This document shows positions 17,593 through 27,567 of a stretch of 64,000 bases of DNA, one piece after another (position 1 is the first letter of the stretch; each line of letters starts with the position of its first letter). The DNA comes from Nitrososphaeraceae archaeon (GTDB taxonomy: Archaea; Thermoproteota; Nitrososphaeria; Nitrososphaerales; Nitrososphaeraceae), in assembly GCA_009377575.1 (NCBI GenBank), contig WHTU01000012.1:1-64000 (forward strand), given 5' to 3'. A program made the position numbers and the translations under genes. A model generated the notes under the pieces. The model was given only the letters and a program-made list of their open reading frames with translations. It did not search any database and had not been told where the DNA came from.

Positions 17593-18298
17593 TGCAATTA
17601 CTACTATTATTGAATACTCCTACTAATATTCTATTGCTTTCAGCGTAGTGGAAGTAGCTTCGAGGACCTTCATCGATAATATAACGTCTGAGAGGCTAGC
17701 TCCAAATATGTGTGCTATGAAATTAGTCCCTAGCCAATCACCCGCTCCCTTCCAATTCTTTTTGTATGTTTTCCTGGGTTCAAATAATTCTATTCTTTTT
17801 AGAATTCATTTTGGGCTCGACATTTTATATTTAATCAAATTAGTAAACAATATACTAAGCAGAATACTTAGAGTACAGTATGAATAGCGACAATAGCACT
17901 TTTCTTTGAATAGATAATGCCTTAGCATTTTCCATACTCTTGAGAAACCTTCTATGGTGCTCCAGCCTTCTATATCAGCTTCCACTAACGCTCTAGCAAT
18001 GATTCGTGACGTAAGAGGTGCTATTTTCTTGTGTGCTTTCACATAATCGCTATAATTGAATGGCAAGGTTACTGTTGATAGTATTATTGTAAATGTTGGA
18101 AGAAAAAGATTTGGGTTACTTGATCGCTTTTCCACAATATGATAACGCCTCAGGATAGATTATGTATTAAATGTTAATTTAGGCTATATACTGAATGTTC
18201 CTTCTTGAAAATCGATTAGATGTTTCGTCTTTTCATTTGGCTGCGCCCCCTCTGCGATGTTATTTTACAATAGAAGGATTCTATATTTGCCTGTTTTA
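17593..18298. other. Region with degraded or uncertain coding potential
   Basis: A leftward frame at 17806-18135 (109 codons; phrase SRIIARALVEADIEGWSTIEGF) has some protein character but changes composition toward the end and could be a fragment. A rightward frame at 17648-17887 is not convincing. No family recognised. Confidence 0.35.
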
Positions 18299-18484
18299 CT
18301 ATATTGAAGCGTAAGGAGTCAACTGACATGAGTATATTTCTTCCCAACCGTTAATATTCAGCTTTCCTGTTTTGATACTTGAATCCCACGTCATTGGGTC
18401 AAGATGCATGAATCGATTTTCATCAGGATCAGTTATCAACAGTTCAAGAAAAGCATCTTTTAAGATTCCTTCTACCTTCGCCAT
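18299..18484 (-). CDS. Small hypothetical protein
   Basis: 61 residues, ATG start, phrase DAFLELLITDPDENRFMHLDP. Balanced composition suggests a real gene, but there is no family or neighbour in operon. Confidence 0.4.
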   Translation of the reverse strand: MAKVEGILKDAFLELLITDPDENRFMHLDPMTWDSSIKTGKLNINGWEEIYSCQLTPYASI

Positions 18485-18741
18485 TTCACGCCTCTAAACG
18501 AGTGCATTCGTGCTAGGTAAGCAATGACGTTAAGTGTGGTTCCACTGTACGCCTTACTCGCTTATAATATCGAATAACTGCATTTTTGCCTACCATTCGC
18601 GTCCATACTTCTGGGCATCTTAATCCCCACGAAGCGGATCACTCTAAATAGCATTTCGTTTAAATATACTCGTTAGATAATTTCGAATTTACAATAAAAT
18701 TGAAGAACTTTGCACTTTTAAACAAATTATTTAAAATTCAA

Positions 18742-19089
18742 ATGAGCAAAGATGGTGATATTTATCTTTTTCCTTCTCTACCATTTACATCGCCTTTAGC
18801 CCATACTGGTCTTCATACCTCCTTTCATGCCTCTGGACAGTCACGCTTATGGCTTAATTATCCACTATCCTGTCTACATGTGGGTCCAAAAATAACAGCG
18901 CCTTTCAGCAGAACTCAATTTGTACAGGATATTATTGCCAAGAAAATATCGCTATTCACCGAAATAGATATCAGCAATGAACATAAAGCAGGGATGATTG
19001 CAGTTTTCAAAATTGAGTCAGCGACGGTGAATTTTCTTAATTCGCAGTATATAAACTACAAAAGTGTGTCTGCTACTGAGGCGATATAA
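18742..19089 (+). CDS. Hypothetical protein
   Basis: 115 residues from this ATG; an in-frame TTG at 18700 gives 129. It begins DIYLFPSLPFTSPLAHTGLH, then SFHASGQSRLWLNYP, a compact beta-rich start with conserved-looking His and Pro. Convergent with the ParB-like gene. Function unknown. Confidence 0.5.
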   Translation: MSKDGDIYLFPSLPFTSPLAHTGLHTSFHASGQSRLWLNYPLSCLHVGPKITAPFSRTQFVQDIIAKKISLFTEIDISNEHKAGMIAVFKIESATVNFLNSQYINYKSVSATEAI

Positions 19090-19113
19090 ATTTAGGGTAT
19101 AATGACTAATCCT

Positions 19114-19998
19114 TCAGTGGAGCCTTTTCTTTTCTCTGATCATGATATCGATCTGCGAATTTAGCATATTCTTATGCTGCAAGAGTGTTTCGTAAACGAC
19201 CCAGTTATCTTCGACAGAATTAATAATAGCTGCAATTCTATTCATTGCGACTTTTAATGCAGTAATCGATTTATCAAAAGAACGCTGTGCCTTCAAATCG
19301 ATGTCAACAATGCTTTCATGATTGTGAAAAGAATCCTGAAATGATGATTTGGCCGTTGTTTCGGTATTGGAATTCAAACTCGCTCTCACCAAGCTCCTAG
19401 TCTGCCTAGAGGTATAAGCATTATAAACGACAATGTCAGCTATCCGATCTGCTTCAACAGGATCCTTGACAGAGATCAATTCTTCGGCAGCACTTACCCC
19501 TAAAGTGTGACTCTGGATACAAGTAAGTAAGTGTGTCGGCAGATTCAGAAGGGACAATCGTTTACAAACATATGCACTGCTTTTTGATATTTTAGATGCC
19601 AAATCTGTTATACCACCCCACCCAAAATCATCTACATATGCTTTGAACGCGTTTGCCTCTTCTATCGGATCAAGATTCTTTCTTTGAATGTTTTCTATTA
19701 ATGATATTTCAAACGCGGCCTTATCATCCAATTCAACAATATGACAGATGATTTTTCTAAGTCCAAGTGATTTACAAGCATTATATCGTCTACGCCCTGA
19801 GACGACCTCAAAAAAGTTCTCTTTTGTTCTCACAATAATAGGTTGCAAAAGACCGTGCTGCTTAATGGAGGCGATAAGTTCATCATTCGCAGAGCGCTCA
19901 TTTCCATAAAATGTGATACTGGGTTCGTTTATCTTATAGAGGTCGATCTCCTCTATCAGACCCATTAGGAGACTTGAGGCAGAAAATATACGATGCAC
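19114..19998 (-). CDS. ParB/Noc-like nuclease-domain DNA-binding protein
   Basis: 294 residues. The N-terminal ParB domain has ERSANDELIASIKQHGLLQP, then VVSGRRRYNACKSLG (box II arginines) and ENIQRKNLDPIEEA. A central HTH follows (LASKISKSSAYVCKRLSLL), and the C-terminal ~80 residues are helical. No ParA is seen nearby. Orphan ParB-like proteins are common in thaumarchaea. In the element it could act in partition or transcription. An internal ATG at codon 12 (MGLIEEIDLYKI) is a plausible alternative start. Confidence 0.85.
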   Translation of the reverse strand: MHRIFSASSLLMGLIEEIDLYKINEPSITFYGNERSANDELIASIKQHGLLQPIIVRTKENFFEVVSGRRRYNACKSLGLRKIICHIVELDDKAAFEISLIENIQRKNLDPIEEANAFKAYVDDFGWGGITDLASKISKSSAYVCKRLSLLNLPTHLLTCIQSHTLGVSAAEELISVKDPVEADRIADIVVYNAYTSRQTRSLVRASLNSNTETTAKSSFQDSFHNHESIVDIDLKAQRSFDKSITALKVAMNRIAAIINSVEDNWVVYETLLQHKNMLNSQIDIMIREKKRLH

Positions 19999-20107
19999 AA
20001 ATTCCCTTAAACGCGGAAGTATATAACATTATTGCCAGAAGGAGAAATCTTGCATTGATTTGGTGATTAATCAGAATAATTCCCTTTGCATATTTGGAAA
20101 CTTTAAT

Positions 20108-20512
20108 TTAACTTTGTTCCAGTTCTCTGTTCACGACTTGAAGCAATCTCTCTTTTGTAACTGGTTTTTGAATGAAGCAGCTGGCATCCAGATCTGGAAA
20201 AAATTCTTTAAGAGATCGATAATAAACTTCAAATGCCGTAATGAAACATACTCTACATGTATAGTCGATTTTCTTGATTGCATAGTATAGCTCAAATCCA
20301 TTCATATTTTGCATTCTCACATCAAGAATGATTAAATCGTAATGCCCAGCTTTAAAGTCTGATAACGCTTTAAAGGGATCGGTAAATTTGTCAACGGTGT
20401 AACCAGCGCTCTCCAAAAGCGTTTTAATTGAGGGGGCCATGTCCGGTTCATCATTTACTACCATGATTAGGCGTGAATCAATTTTTTTCTTACCTTCATG
20501 AAAATCTTTCAT
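20108..20512 (-). CDS. Single-domain response regulator with altered acidic pocket
   Basis: 134 residues, receiver domain only. The phosphoacceptor Asp lies in LIILDVRM, the conserved Thr in FITAFEV and the Lys in FIQKPVTKE. The first acidic pair, usually DD, is ND here (MVVNDEPD), which may weaken metal binding. It closely resembles the receiver half of the HTH-receiver protein at 61685-62461 (TAFEV.Y, F(I)KKPVT). Likely part of a phosphorelay; partner unknown. Confidence 0.85.
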   Translation of the reverse strand: MKDFHEGKKKIDSRLIMVVNDEPDMAPSIKTLLESAGYTVDKFTDPFKALSDFKAGHYDLIILDVRMQNMNGFELYYAIKKIDYTCRVCFITAFEVYYRSLKEFFPDLDASCFIQKPVTKERLLQVVNRELEQS

Positions 20513-20621
20513 ACTTTCAATTAAATCTTAGATGGTGAACCATGAAAGCGATTGTCATATTTATTTCCATAAAAGGTAAACATCTAGACAAAGCAATATA
20601 CGCATGCATAATTGACATATA

Positions 20622-20954
20622 TTAATTGGTCAAAATCCTCTTTATTTTCAACGCATTTCCAGCCAGTTGGAACTGAAATTTTAAGGATTCCTTTTTGGGG
20701 GTCTTAATTGAAACTATTAGTTTATTAGGTTCCTTAAATCGCCAATTTCCTTCGAACCTAACTGGTCGATCTGCCGCATCTGTTTTTGATAATGTAAACT
20801 CTCTATTTCGCTTGATTATGAAAGTTTCTCTTGGCCTGGTAAGTCCGAATTCGGCACGTGGTTTATAGATTTCTATCCCACTTTCAGGACTTTCTAAATT
20901 AGAATATGCCCACTCTTTAAAAATTGCGTTAGGTGGTAGCGAGTACGTATTCAT
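20622..20954 (-). CDS. Small beta-rich protein coupled to the M43 protease
   Basis: 110 residues. The start ATG overlaps the stop of the M43 gene by 4 bp (ATGA), so the two are translationally coupled. From residue ~45 the protein reads as alternating strands (TFIIKRNREFTLSK, RFEGNWRFKEPNKLIVSI, LKFQFQLAGNALKIKRI), the G-x-W and strand pattern of lipocalin-like barrels. No signal peptide seen. A role as inhibitor or chaperone of the protease is an inference from coupling and fold style. Confidence 0.6.
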   Translation of the reverse strand: MNTYSLPPNAIFKEWAYSNLESPESGIEIYKPRAEFGLTRPRETFIIKRNREFTLSKTDAADRPVRFEGNWRFKEPNKLIVSIKTPKKESLKFQFQLAGNALKIKRILTN

Positions 20955-21796
20955 TTAGACCGAAACAGTTGGTTTCTATATATTGTAATCATTTCCTTTG
21001 CGCGGACAGCTTGACCTTTAGTAAACTTTGTCATACAAGCATCTTCTGTATAATTCATGAAGTTTTCTACAGGAGAGCTACCGCTTCCGCAAGCAGTATT
21101 GCTATCACAATCATAATCAGGCGCGCGATGAGGCTGCGTATCAGCTACTTCATCGCCTTCGGAGGGGGGACAACCATCTTGAAAGGTATGGTAAAGTCCC
21201 AACCAGTGGCCGATTTCATGGGTGCCAGTAGCTCCTTCATCATATGGTGCCGCACCTCCACCAGGCAAGGTGGAATAAAGAATGACAACCCCATCCATAT
21301 CAGGATGTCCCCCTAGTTCCCAGGGAAATGTAGCCCAACCGAGAAGATCATCTTCTAAATTTGCTGTATAAAAATTTAGGTACTTTTTGGGGTCGGCGTG
21401 TAACTTCCTTTTTGCCTGACGTTCGGCAGCGCTACCATACCCCATATTAAACCAATTGGCATTCTTTTTCTCTACTACTTGCTCTTCATTATAAGAAAAT
21501 TTTATGTTATGAGAGCCGAATGAATCGTTCAATTCCTTTATCTGTTTCTGACGCATATCTTGAGTGATCTTTCCATCTGTCCCATCTGTGATATGTATGA
21601 ATTTAACTTTGATCGTTGCAGATACTATTCTATTATTCTTCAGAAGAGTTTTATCTTGAGCATCACGCGCCTTCTTCGTAACTTGTCTCATCCACTTATT
21701 TGGAACTGGTGTACCACACTTGGGACCCTCTCTAACCTTCCTCCTCATCTCTTTGACCTCCCTACTGCTAGGTGCATCAGAATCTTTACTTGCCAT
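20951..21796 (-). CDS. M43 (pappalysin-like) zinc metallopeptidase
   Basis: 281 residues. Zinc site THEIGHWLGLYH (His193, Glu194, His197, His203) is the HExxHxxGxxH metzincin motif. Then CPPSEGDEVADTQPH and a Met-turn-like NFMNYTEDACMTKFTKGQ, both typical of M43B peptidases, with paired cysteines. The region LLGWATFPWELGG before the motif matches this family. It starts with polar MASKDSDAPSSREV and has no signal peptide, whereas relatives are usually secreted. Coupled to the small beta-rich gene downstream. Confidence 0.9.
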   Translation of the reverse strand: MASKDSDAPSSREVKEMRRKVREGPKCGTPVPNKWMRQVTKKARDAQDKTLLKNNRIVSATIKVKFIHITDGTDGKITQDMRQKQIKELNDSFGSHNIKFSYNEEQVVEKKNANWFNMGYGSAAERQAKRKLHADPKKYLNFYTANLEDDLLGWATFPWELGGHPDMDGVVILYSTLPGGGAAPYDEGATGTHEIGHWLGLYHTFQDGCPPSEGDEVADTQPHRAPDYDCDSNTACGSGSSPVENFMNYTEDACMTKFTKGQAVRAKEMITIYRNQLFRSK

Positions 21797-22442
21797 TCTG
21801 TAGGTTAAGATTTAGATTTTCTTAAACTTTTTGATTGGTGGTATGTTGAGATGATGTTACTTTTATATTACTTATTTCCAGAACGTTCCTGAACTAATTG
21901 ATGACTGTAGTAAATGAAAGGTGTAGTAACTAATGCATTTGATCAAAACTGAGATGATGAATCAATTTGTTCCTTAGGTTTGCTTAAATTCGACGAAAGT
22001 TAGAACAGGCAGAGGATCAATTATGCCATTAAATATATCCTTATATTACAAAAATGAAAATTCTTTTGTCTAATGAACAACGATAAGCACGTTAAGACAT
22101 TAGAAGCATGAGGCTAATTTTTACTATATACACCTATGATCCAAGCCTTACTTGGAAGTAAGATGTCCAATTTTAAGATCATAGAACAAAATTTACCTAA
22201 TTTTTAGGCGCCGAAATAAAACGGGCTATAAGTGAGTCATTCCCAAAGTATTATTGTTGCCATAATATTCAACTTTAAAAAACATTGCAGTCAGATTTGG
22301 TTTAATTTACGATAGAGCTGATGATCGAATTACCTGTCCATATCTATGTCTGGTCTTGCTAAGACCTGTCCCTCATAAATTATACAAAAAATAATGGTAG
22401 GCTGATGTTATGTTTCCATATCAACAATCCTATTTTTAGCAC
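21797..22442. other. Intergenic region
   Basis: No convincing gene. A/T-rich with no clear repeats. Confidence 0.4.
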
Positions 22443-23258
22443 TTATCCTACTACCATAACGGCAATTTGCGCAAGTGCTGCTGCCCATTGTAATATTTTA
22501 GTTCCCCAACTTATTAGATTATTAATTCTCGATTGGAGGCCATCTGGATCCCAAGAATGTATAATATCTACTCTGTCAGCAATAGCCGCTATGTCACGTG
22601 GAACTTGAAAGGTCCAATTATCATACCTGATGCCTGAGCCGAAGGCAGTACCATCAATACCATACCTAACTTTAGGGCTTACCCATAGGACTGCTCCATT
22701 TTTAGACAGAACAAGACGCACTGAACCATGATAACCGCCGAACCATGTAACAGTTTGGGTCTTAGTCCAGCCAGTTAAAATGCCGGTAGCCTGATTTAGA
22801 CCGCCTCGAGTTTCCATCCAGTGTCCTGCACCAAGAAATGTGTCTGCGTAAAAACCTACTAGACTATCTTCGTACCCCTTTAATTGAAGAGGAGCATCTT
22901 CAATCTTGAGACTGTTAAATTCATCATCTGTGAGCAATGGAAAGTCTTCGAGTGCTGTCGGACGGGATTTACCTACGATTTCTACAGGTACGTCATATAA
23001 GCCATTAAAAAACCAGTCTATGTTGGGTATCAGTCTAATGCTGTTGCCGCTTTTTAGATAGAAATTAGTGAAGCCTAGTTTTTTGCCGCTTTTTGCGAAA
23101 TTAGTGAAGCCTGGCTTTTTGTCATCAATTTTTACGGTGTCGAAACCAGAATCAGCACGTCTTGCTTGATATCTAACTACTGGTGAATCTTTTTTTATTA
23201 CAAACGGTGGTCGCTGTGGGGTTAACCATTCTGGGGGAATAGGAGATTGTGATTCCAT
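22443..23258 (-). CDS. Hypothetical protein with hydrophobic C-terminus (family A)
   Basis: 271 residues. Near residue 45-75 a short internal duplication occurs (KPGFTNFAKSGKK, then KLGFTNFYLKSG). The middle holds GWTKTQTVTWFGGYHGSVRLVL and YDNWTFQVP, and the C-terminus holds the hydrophobic LQWAAALAQIAVMVVG. A broken relative lies nearby on the other strand (24010-24744) with matching TxTxT..GGYxG and HCW/HSWxPxxL phrases. Function unknown; the C-terminal helix could insert in a membrane. Confidence 0.6.
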   Translation of the reverse strand: MESQSPIPPEWLTPQRPPFVIKKDSPVVRYQARRADSGFDTVKIDDKKPGFTNFAKSGKKLGFTNFYLKSGNSIRLIPNIDWFFNGLYDVPVEIVGKSRPTALEDFPLLTDDEFNSLKIEDAPLQLKGYEDSLVGFYADTFLGAGHWMETRGGLNQATGILTGWTKTQTVTWFGGYHGSVRLVLSKNGAVLWVSPKVRYGIDGTAFGSGIRYDNWTFQVPRDIAAIADRVDIIHSWDPDGLQSRINNLISWGTKILQWAAALAQIAVMVVG

Positions 23259-24009
23259 AAACCATAGTCATATCTGTATTATTTAAGGATACTCTCATCT
23301 GTTCATGAATAGAAGAATTCCCTTCTGCAATTTGTTTAATACTTATATTTAGTAACATATAACTATAATTTAATAGGCATCCCTTTTAGTTTTAATTATT
23401 GTGACCACTGTGTTAAGCTTGGGAACAAATTGTAAACTAGTTTCATTAAATATACCTCAGATATGACAGTTCGGAACACAGTAGGACTTTTTTTGTTAGA
23501 ATTAGATCACAAACAGGTTATAGAAAGCTATTAAGGAAGGCAGCATGATAGAAAGTATTGAATACTAGTCTTCAATTTATAGTCGAGGGATATGAATAAA
23601 ATATATTTCTAGAATCTCTAGTTGGCTTCTATTTTTCGCCAGAAAGTTTAACTATACTAATCATTGCTTTACGTTCAATATGTGTGGCAAGGAATCAGAA
23701 GACTCATTTTCATGGGGTCCGCCTGATATAACAAAAAGTCCATCTCTCTCAGTAGAGATCGCTAAGGAATTACGATCAAAAAGCGCTCGACCCCAACTTG
23801 TACGTGACGGATCAATTGCTTCCAATGTTTCAAAGGTACAGGCCTCCCTAAACGGAATTTCATTTCTAATACAATAATTATTCCTGGCTTCAAAGATGAA
23901 AGCAACATTTACTGCTTTTTAGTTACGATTAATTAAAAATCATATACAACTGCAATAAGCTTAAATAGATGCAATATATGTCAAACTTATTACATCTAAT
24001 AAAATAGAG
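23259..24009. other. Intergenic region with one possible small ORF
   Basis: A rightward 65-codon frame at 23680-23877 (phrase FSWGPPDITKSPSLSVEIAKEL) could encode a small protein; nothing else convincing. Confidence 0.35.
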
Positions 24010-24744
24010 ATGACATTAGATGAAGGACGACTCGAAGAAATAGAAGGTTTGGGGGTTTTTTATGTAATTGGAATGAAACGGTACAAAATTGACTATCCTA
24101 ATCAATTATCTCATGACTGGTTCAGTCATTTGACAAATGGTAGAAAGCAGGGAGAGCCGAAAGCCAAAGAAGAATTCATATCCATCAAGCAATTGCTCTC
24201 TCAGGAATCAACAGGCAGCAGTATCTTAAACTCCATCAACACAGCAGAAACCATTGAAATAGATACTACTAAAAGTGTTGTCGGGTTTAACTGCGAAAGT
24301 CAAGTAGGAGATGCACCTAGTCATAGAATGCACACTAGAGACCAATTCAATAATCAGGATGGCTGGATTTATGCATATACTAGGACACGCACAATGACGG
24401 CATTAGGAGGTTATAGAGGGGGTGTTTCTTTCTTAATTGCCGATGAAAATAATAAAACATTATTCACTAGTGATCCGAGAGAACACAGTTAGGGAGTGGA
24501 TGGGTATTGGATCGGCGATAATGATAGGGATGAACCATGGCGGCACCAGGTACCAGAAATGTTTGCTAGACGAGCCAAATATATTACCTTCCAGCATTGT
24601 TGGACACCGAATAATCTTTTGACCCTGCTTCAAAGAGCAGTGAATATTGCCATGGCATTACCGCAATTTTTCAATGAAGTCAAGAGATTTGCTAGCGAAG
24701 TCACACCCAGTATCCTGTTCATTTTAGCTCTAGTAGGAGCATAA
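24010..24744 (+). pseudogene. Broken paralogue of family A protein (in-frame TAG)
   Basis: The frame reads well to a TAG at 24490-24492 and continues in the same frame as GVDGYWIGDNDRDEPW...to a stop at 24742-24744. Both parts match the intact protein at 22443-23258: TRTRTMTALGGYRGGVSFLI against TKTQTVTWFGGYHGSVRLVL, and FQHCWTPNNLLTLLQ against IHSWDPDGLQSRINN. One substitution would restore a 244-residue protein. Confidence 0.72.
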
Positions 24745-25211
24745 AATGGACCTCTAATAAAAAATTCTTTCTAATGGCACTTGGTGGGTTTAACACATAC
24801 TTCTGAAACTCAGTCCTAGAAAGTATAAGTACGATGTATACTTGATTAGTTCTGCTCTGCGGATACTCTCCTCCGTTAAAAGGGTAATACATACAATATA
24901 AGAGTCATTCATAGCTTAGCTGCATGGGCGCCAACTTAATAGCGCATTCATGAATCGAAAAATCCTTAGTGAACAAAAACCTATCTAGATCCATCGAAGT
25001 CTCTGGGGGATTACACTTAAGGAATACATTACATATGCAATGAATTGATTTACCTTTTATATCGTAAGATGTTAAATGCAAAAATGCATTGACTTGATCA
25101 TTCTTTCAATATTTTTTGTCATCATCAAAATACCTCGCTCTTTCATTTAGCCATATCATAAATATGTTTTTCGCAGAAATCCTTAATTTAAAGTAGATTT
25201 TATAACAACTT
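24745..25211. other. Intergenic region
   Basis: No gene seen. A/T-rich sequence (TTTTATATCG) and an A-rich run shortly before the next gene may hold promoter elements. Confidence 0.35.
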
Positions 25212-26309
25212 ATGGGAACGAAGAATCATGATATAAAACTCTTAGGTAGTTTAGATTATAAGGAAGACTGTTCTGATATCTGGGGATATAAATCAGATGA
25301 CGGAATAGAATATGCGTTGATGGGTGTTTACGATGGAACTGCCATTATTGATACAAGTACAAATCCATCAAATCCTAAAGAAGTAGCCTTTGTCAGAGGG
25401 CCTAGGTCTATTTGGCGAGATATTAAGACTTACTCAGATTATGCTTATATTGTTCATGACGGTACCGATGGTGATACTCCGATAGGGATGCAAATAGTAA
25501 ACATCAAAAATCCTGAAAACCCCATTGTTGAAACATATAAAGAGGGATTTAATAGAGCGCATAATCTTTGGTTAGCTGACAATTATCTATACATATGCGG
25601 AGCGTTTAATGTTTCTCCAAACCGATCATATGCAGAAAAGAATAGACTCATGTACCTTCATCCTGAACCTCAAGCCGATGATCAAGATGTTGGTACTATC
25701 ATATTGGACTTACATTCTAACCCAAGAAATCCAAAAGAAGTAGGAAGATTTACAAAATATTATGTCCATGATATATACGTTAGAAACAATATCGGATATG
25801 CAGGTTGTATAGAAGGAGGGAGACCACCATCTCATGAACCATCACCTGGATTTATGATTCTTGACTTGACTGACAAAGCACACCCAACTGAGTTGATCTA
25901 TCATTCCTATCCTAAATCTATGACACATAATACATGGCTGACGGAAGATGGAGAATATCTGTTAACTACAGATGAAAGAGATCCAGGTGGCAATCTTAAG
26001 ATATGGAATATATCAAAGCTAGACAGTATTTCTCTGGCTAGCGAATATGAAGCGAAGCCAAATATAGTAATACATAATGTGTTAGTAAAATCTCATTTCG
26101 CCTATATTTCTTATTATGTGGAGGGCTTAGTTATTCTAGATATATCTAATCCTGCCAAGCCCTTAGAAGTTGGAAGATATGATACATATGATGATACTGG
26201 GAGGGGGGATAACTTCCATGGAGCTTGGGGTGTTTATCCTTTCAACCCTAGTGACAAGATATTTGTGTCAGATATTGAAAGTGGATTTCTCTTATTTGAA
26301 AGGACATAA
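25212..26309 (+). CDS. LVIVD-repeat beta-propeller (choice-of-anchor-B-like)
   Basis: 365 residues. At least five blade-like repeats carry phrases such as TAIIDTSTNPSNPKEVAFV, MQIVNIKNPENPIVE, IILDLHSNPRNPKEVGRF, FMILDLTDKAHPTELIY and LVILDISNPAKPLEVGRYD. HNLWL/HNTWL/HDIY histidines near each blade are usual in this family, and FHGAWGVYPF near the end is diagnostic. Family members are mostly surface proteins, but here there is no signal peptide and no anchor domain. Confidence 0.85.
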   Translation: MGTKNHDIKLLGSLDYKEDCSDIWGYKSDDGIEYALMGVYDGTAIIDTSTNPSNPKEVAFVRGPRSIWRDIKTYSDYAYIVHDGTDGDTPIGMQIVNIKNPENPIVETYKEGFNRAHNLWLADNYLYICGAFNVSPNRSYAEKNRLMYLHPEPQADDQDVGTIILDLHSNPRNPKEVGRFTKYYVHDIYVRNNIGYAGCIEGGRPPSHEPSPGFMILDLTDKAHPTELIYHSYPKSMTHNTWLTEDGEYLLTTDERDPGGNLKIWNISKLDSISLASEYEAKPNIVIHNVLVKSHFAYISYYVEGLVILDISNPAKPLEVGRYDTYDDTGRGDNFHGAWGVYPFNPSDKIFVSDIESGFLLFERT

Positions 26310-26426
26310 TAGCATTAATTAAGTATTAGGGCCAGTATTTGTGTACAATTGATGATTGCCAATATTAAATAAATGATCAATTCCATACTAGACAGTTTCT
26401 TCGGCTTATAATGACTTGAATTATAA

Positions 26427-27254
26427 TTATCGTATAATAACATTATTTACCGCTGCTATATCGCCTTCACTAAGTCCGATACGTTGTCCTATGTCATAAC
26501 AGTCTCCAAAAATAGGATACAAGGGAACAATTGTATCTTTTCCATTTACCGAAAAAGCTGTTCTAGGATAATGCATTATTGAGCAATAATCATAATTTCC
26601 TATGTCGTCGCCATCAGTAATGTGTTGATCAAAATTGTGAAGTGAATCAGGATCAATATTTTCCCAGATTATTTGTACTGACTCATCCCTCCTCTCGGCA
26701 CTTTGTTCGTGCCAAAGACCGATTGCATGGCCTATCTCATGAGTAACGTTACCTTTTGTACATCTGTCGCTTAAGGTGATATTTTGACTGCCTCTTCGTC
26801 TTCCAACGTAAGAAGAACAACCTTGTCCCGGAACGAATACAACATAATCAGAATGCGATGAAGTACGCGGAACAAATTTAAAATCGGTTTCTTGTTTCCA
26901 ATGATCAATAGCACCAGTCACTCGTGCCCTATTACCTAAATTGGAGTCTATCTCGTATGGTATGGTATTGTTTGGCCATCTACGTCCTGTAGTCGTAACA
27001 ACAACGGCACGTTCTGGCACTCCTTTATTTGCTTTCTTTCGTTGTTGTTTTTTAAGTCTTGTGTTGAAATTCTCGATAGAATCTATTATTATATCACCTT
27101 CGAATACATAATATTCCTGATCTCCGATTAATTTAATTCTGGACGTGTTTATTTCTTTAATCCCAAATTTGTTACCACTAATTCTCAACCTTTTTGAGGG
27201 GTTCTTGCTTGCCTGTAATTCACAATTCCCTTCCTTAGATTGATTTGAAGACAT
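26427..27254 (-). CDS. Astacin-family (M12A) zinc metallopeptidase
   Basis: 275 residues. RRWPNNTIPYEID marks the start of an astacin catalytic domain (~residue 91). The zinc site THEIGHAIGLWHEQSAERRD follows (His172, Glu173, His176, His182), and the Met-turn is CSIMHYPRTAFS. Cysteines at CSSYVG and RCTKGN fit the family. The N-terminal ~85 residues resemble a pro-region that could keep the enzyme latent. There is no signal peptide, which is unusual for a normally secreted enzyme. Confidence 0.9.
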   Translation of the reverse strand: MSSNQSKEGNCELQASKNPSKRLRISGNKFGIKEINTSRIKLIGDQEYYVFEGDIIIDSIENFNTRLKKQQRKKANKGVPERAVVVTTTGRRWPNNTIPYEIDSNLGNRARVTGAIDHWKQETDFKFVPRTSSHSDYVVFVPGQGCSSYVGRRRGSQNITLSDRCTKGNVTHEIGHAIGLWHEQSAERRDESVQIIWENIDPDSLHNFDQHITDGDDIGNYDYCSIMHYPRTAFSVNGKDTIVPLYPIFGDCYDIGQRIGLSEGDIAAVNNVIIR

Positions 27255-27567
27255 TTTTCAATAATATCATAGTTTTCCTATATAGAGTACTATTTAAATT
27301 ATTTCTATAGAATCTGTTTTCAAATGTAGTTGTGATACAAATGATTTAAAAGCTAGACATAAATTAGTACATTAATTGAAGAAGTAGAGTCTGCGAATTC
27401 CTCTGATTGGGCTTGGAAAGAGTACAAGTAATATGCCTAGGTGCAAGTTATATCTCCAAAGGCAGAACCACCGGCTCGGTATCACCTTGGACCTAGCCTT
27501 TATCTAGATACCATTAAATTAGAATTGTAGAATTGAGGAACTACTTGGGATTATTAGCCTTAAGAAG

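Noticed and set aside
17806-18135. Transposase-like leftward frame
   Set aside because: No catalytic motif, no terminal inverted repeats and no target duplication found; left as uncertain sequence.
24490-24492. TAG decoded as pyrrolysine
   Set aside because: No pyl genes are visible in the window and TAG is used as an ordinary stop in neighbouring genes; the paralogue has no conserved residue supporting it.
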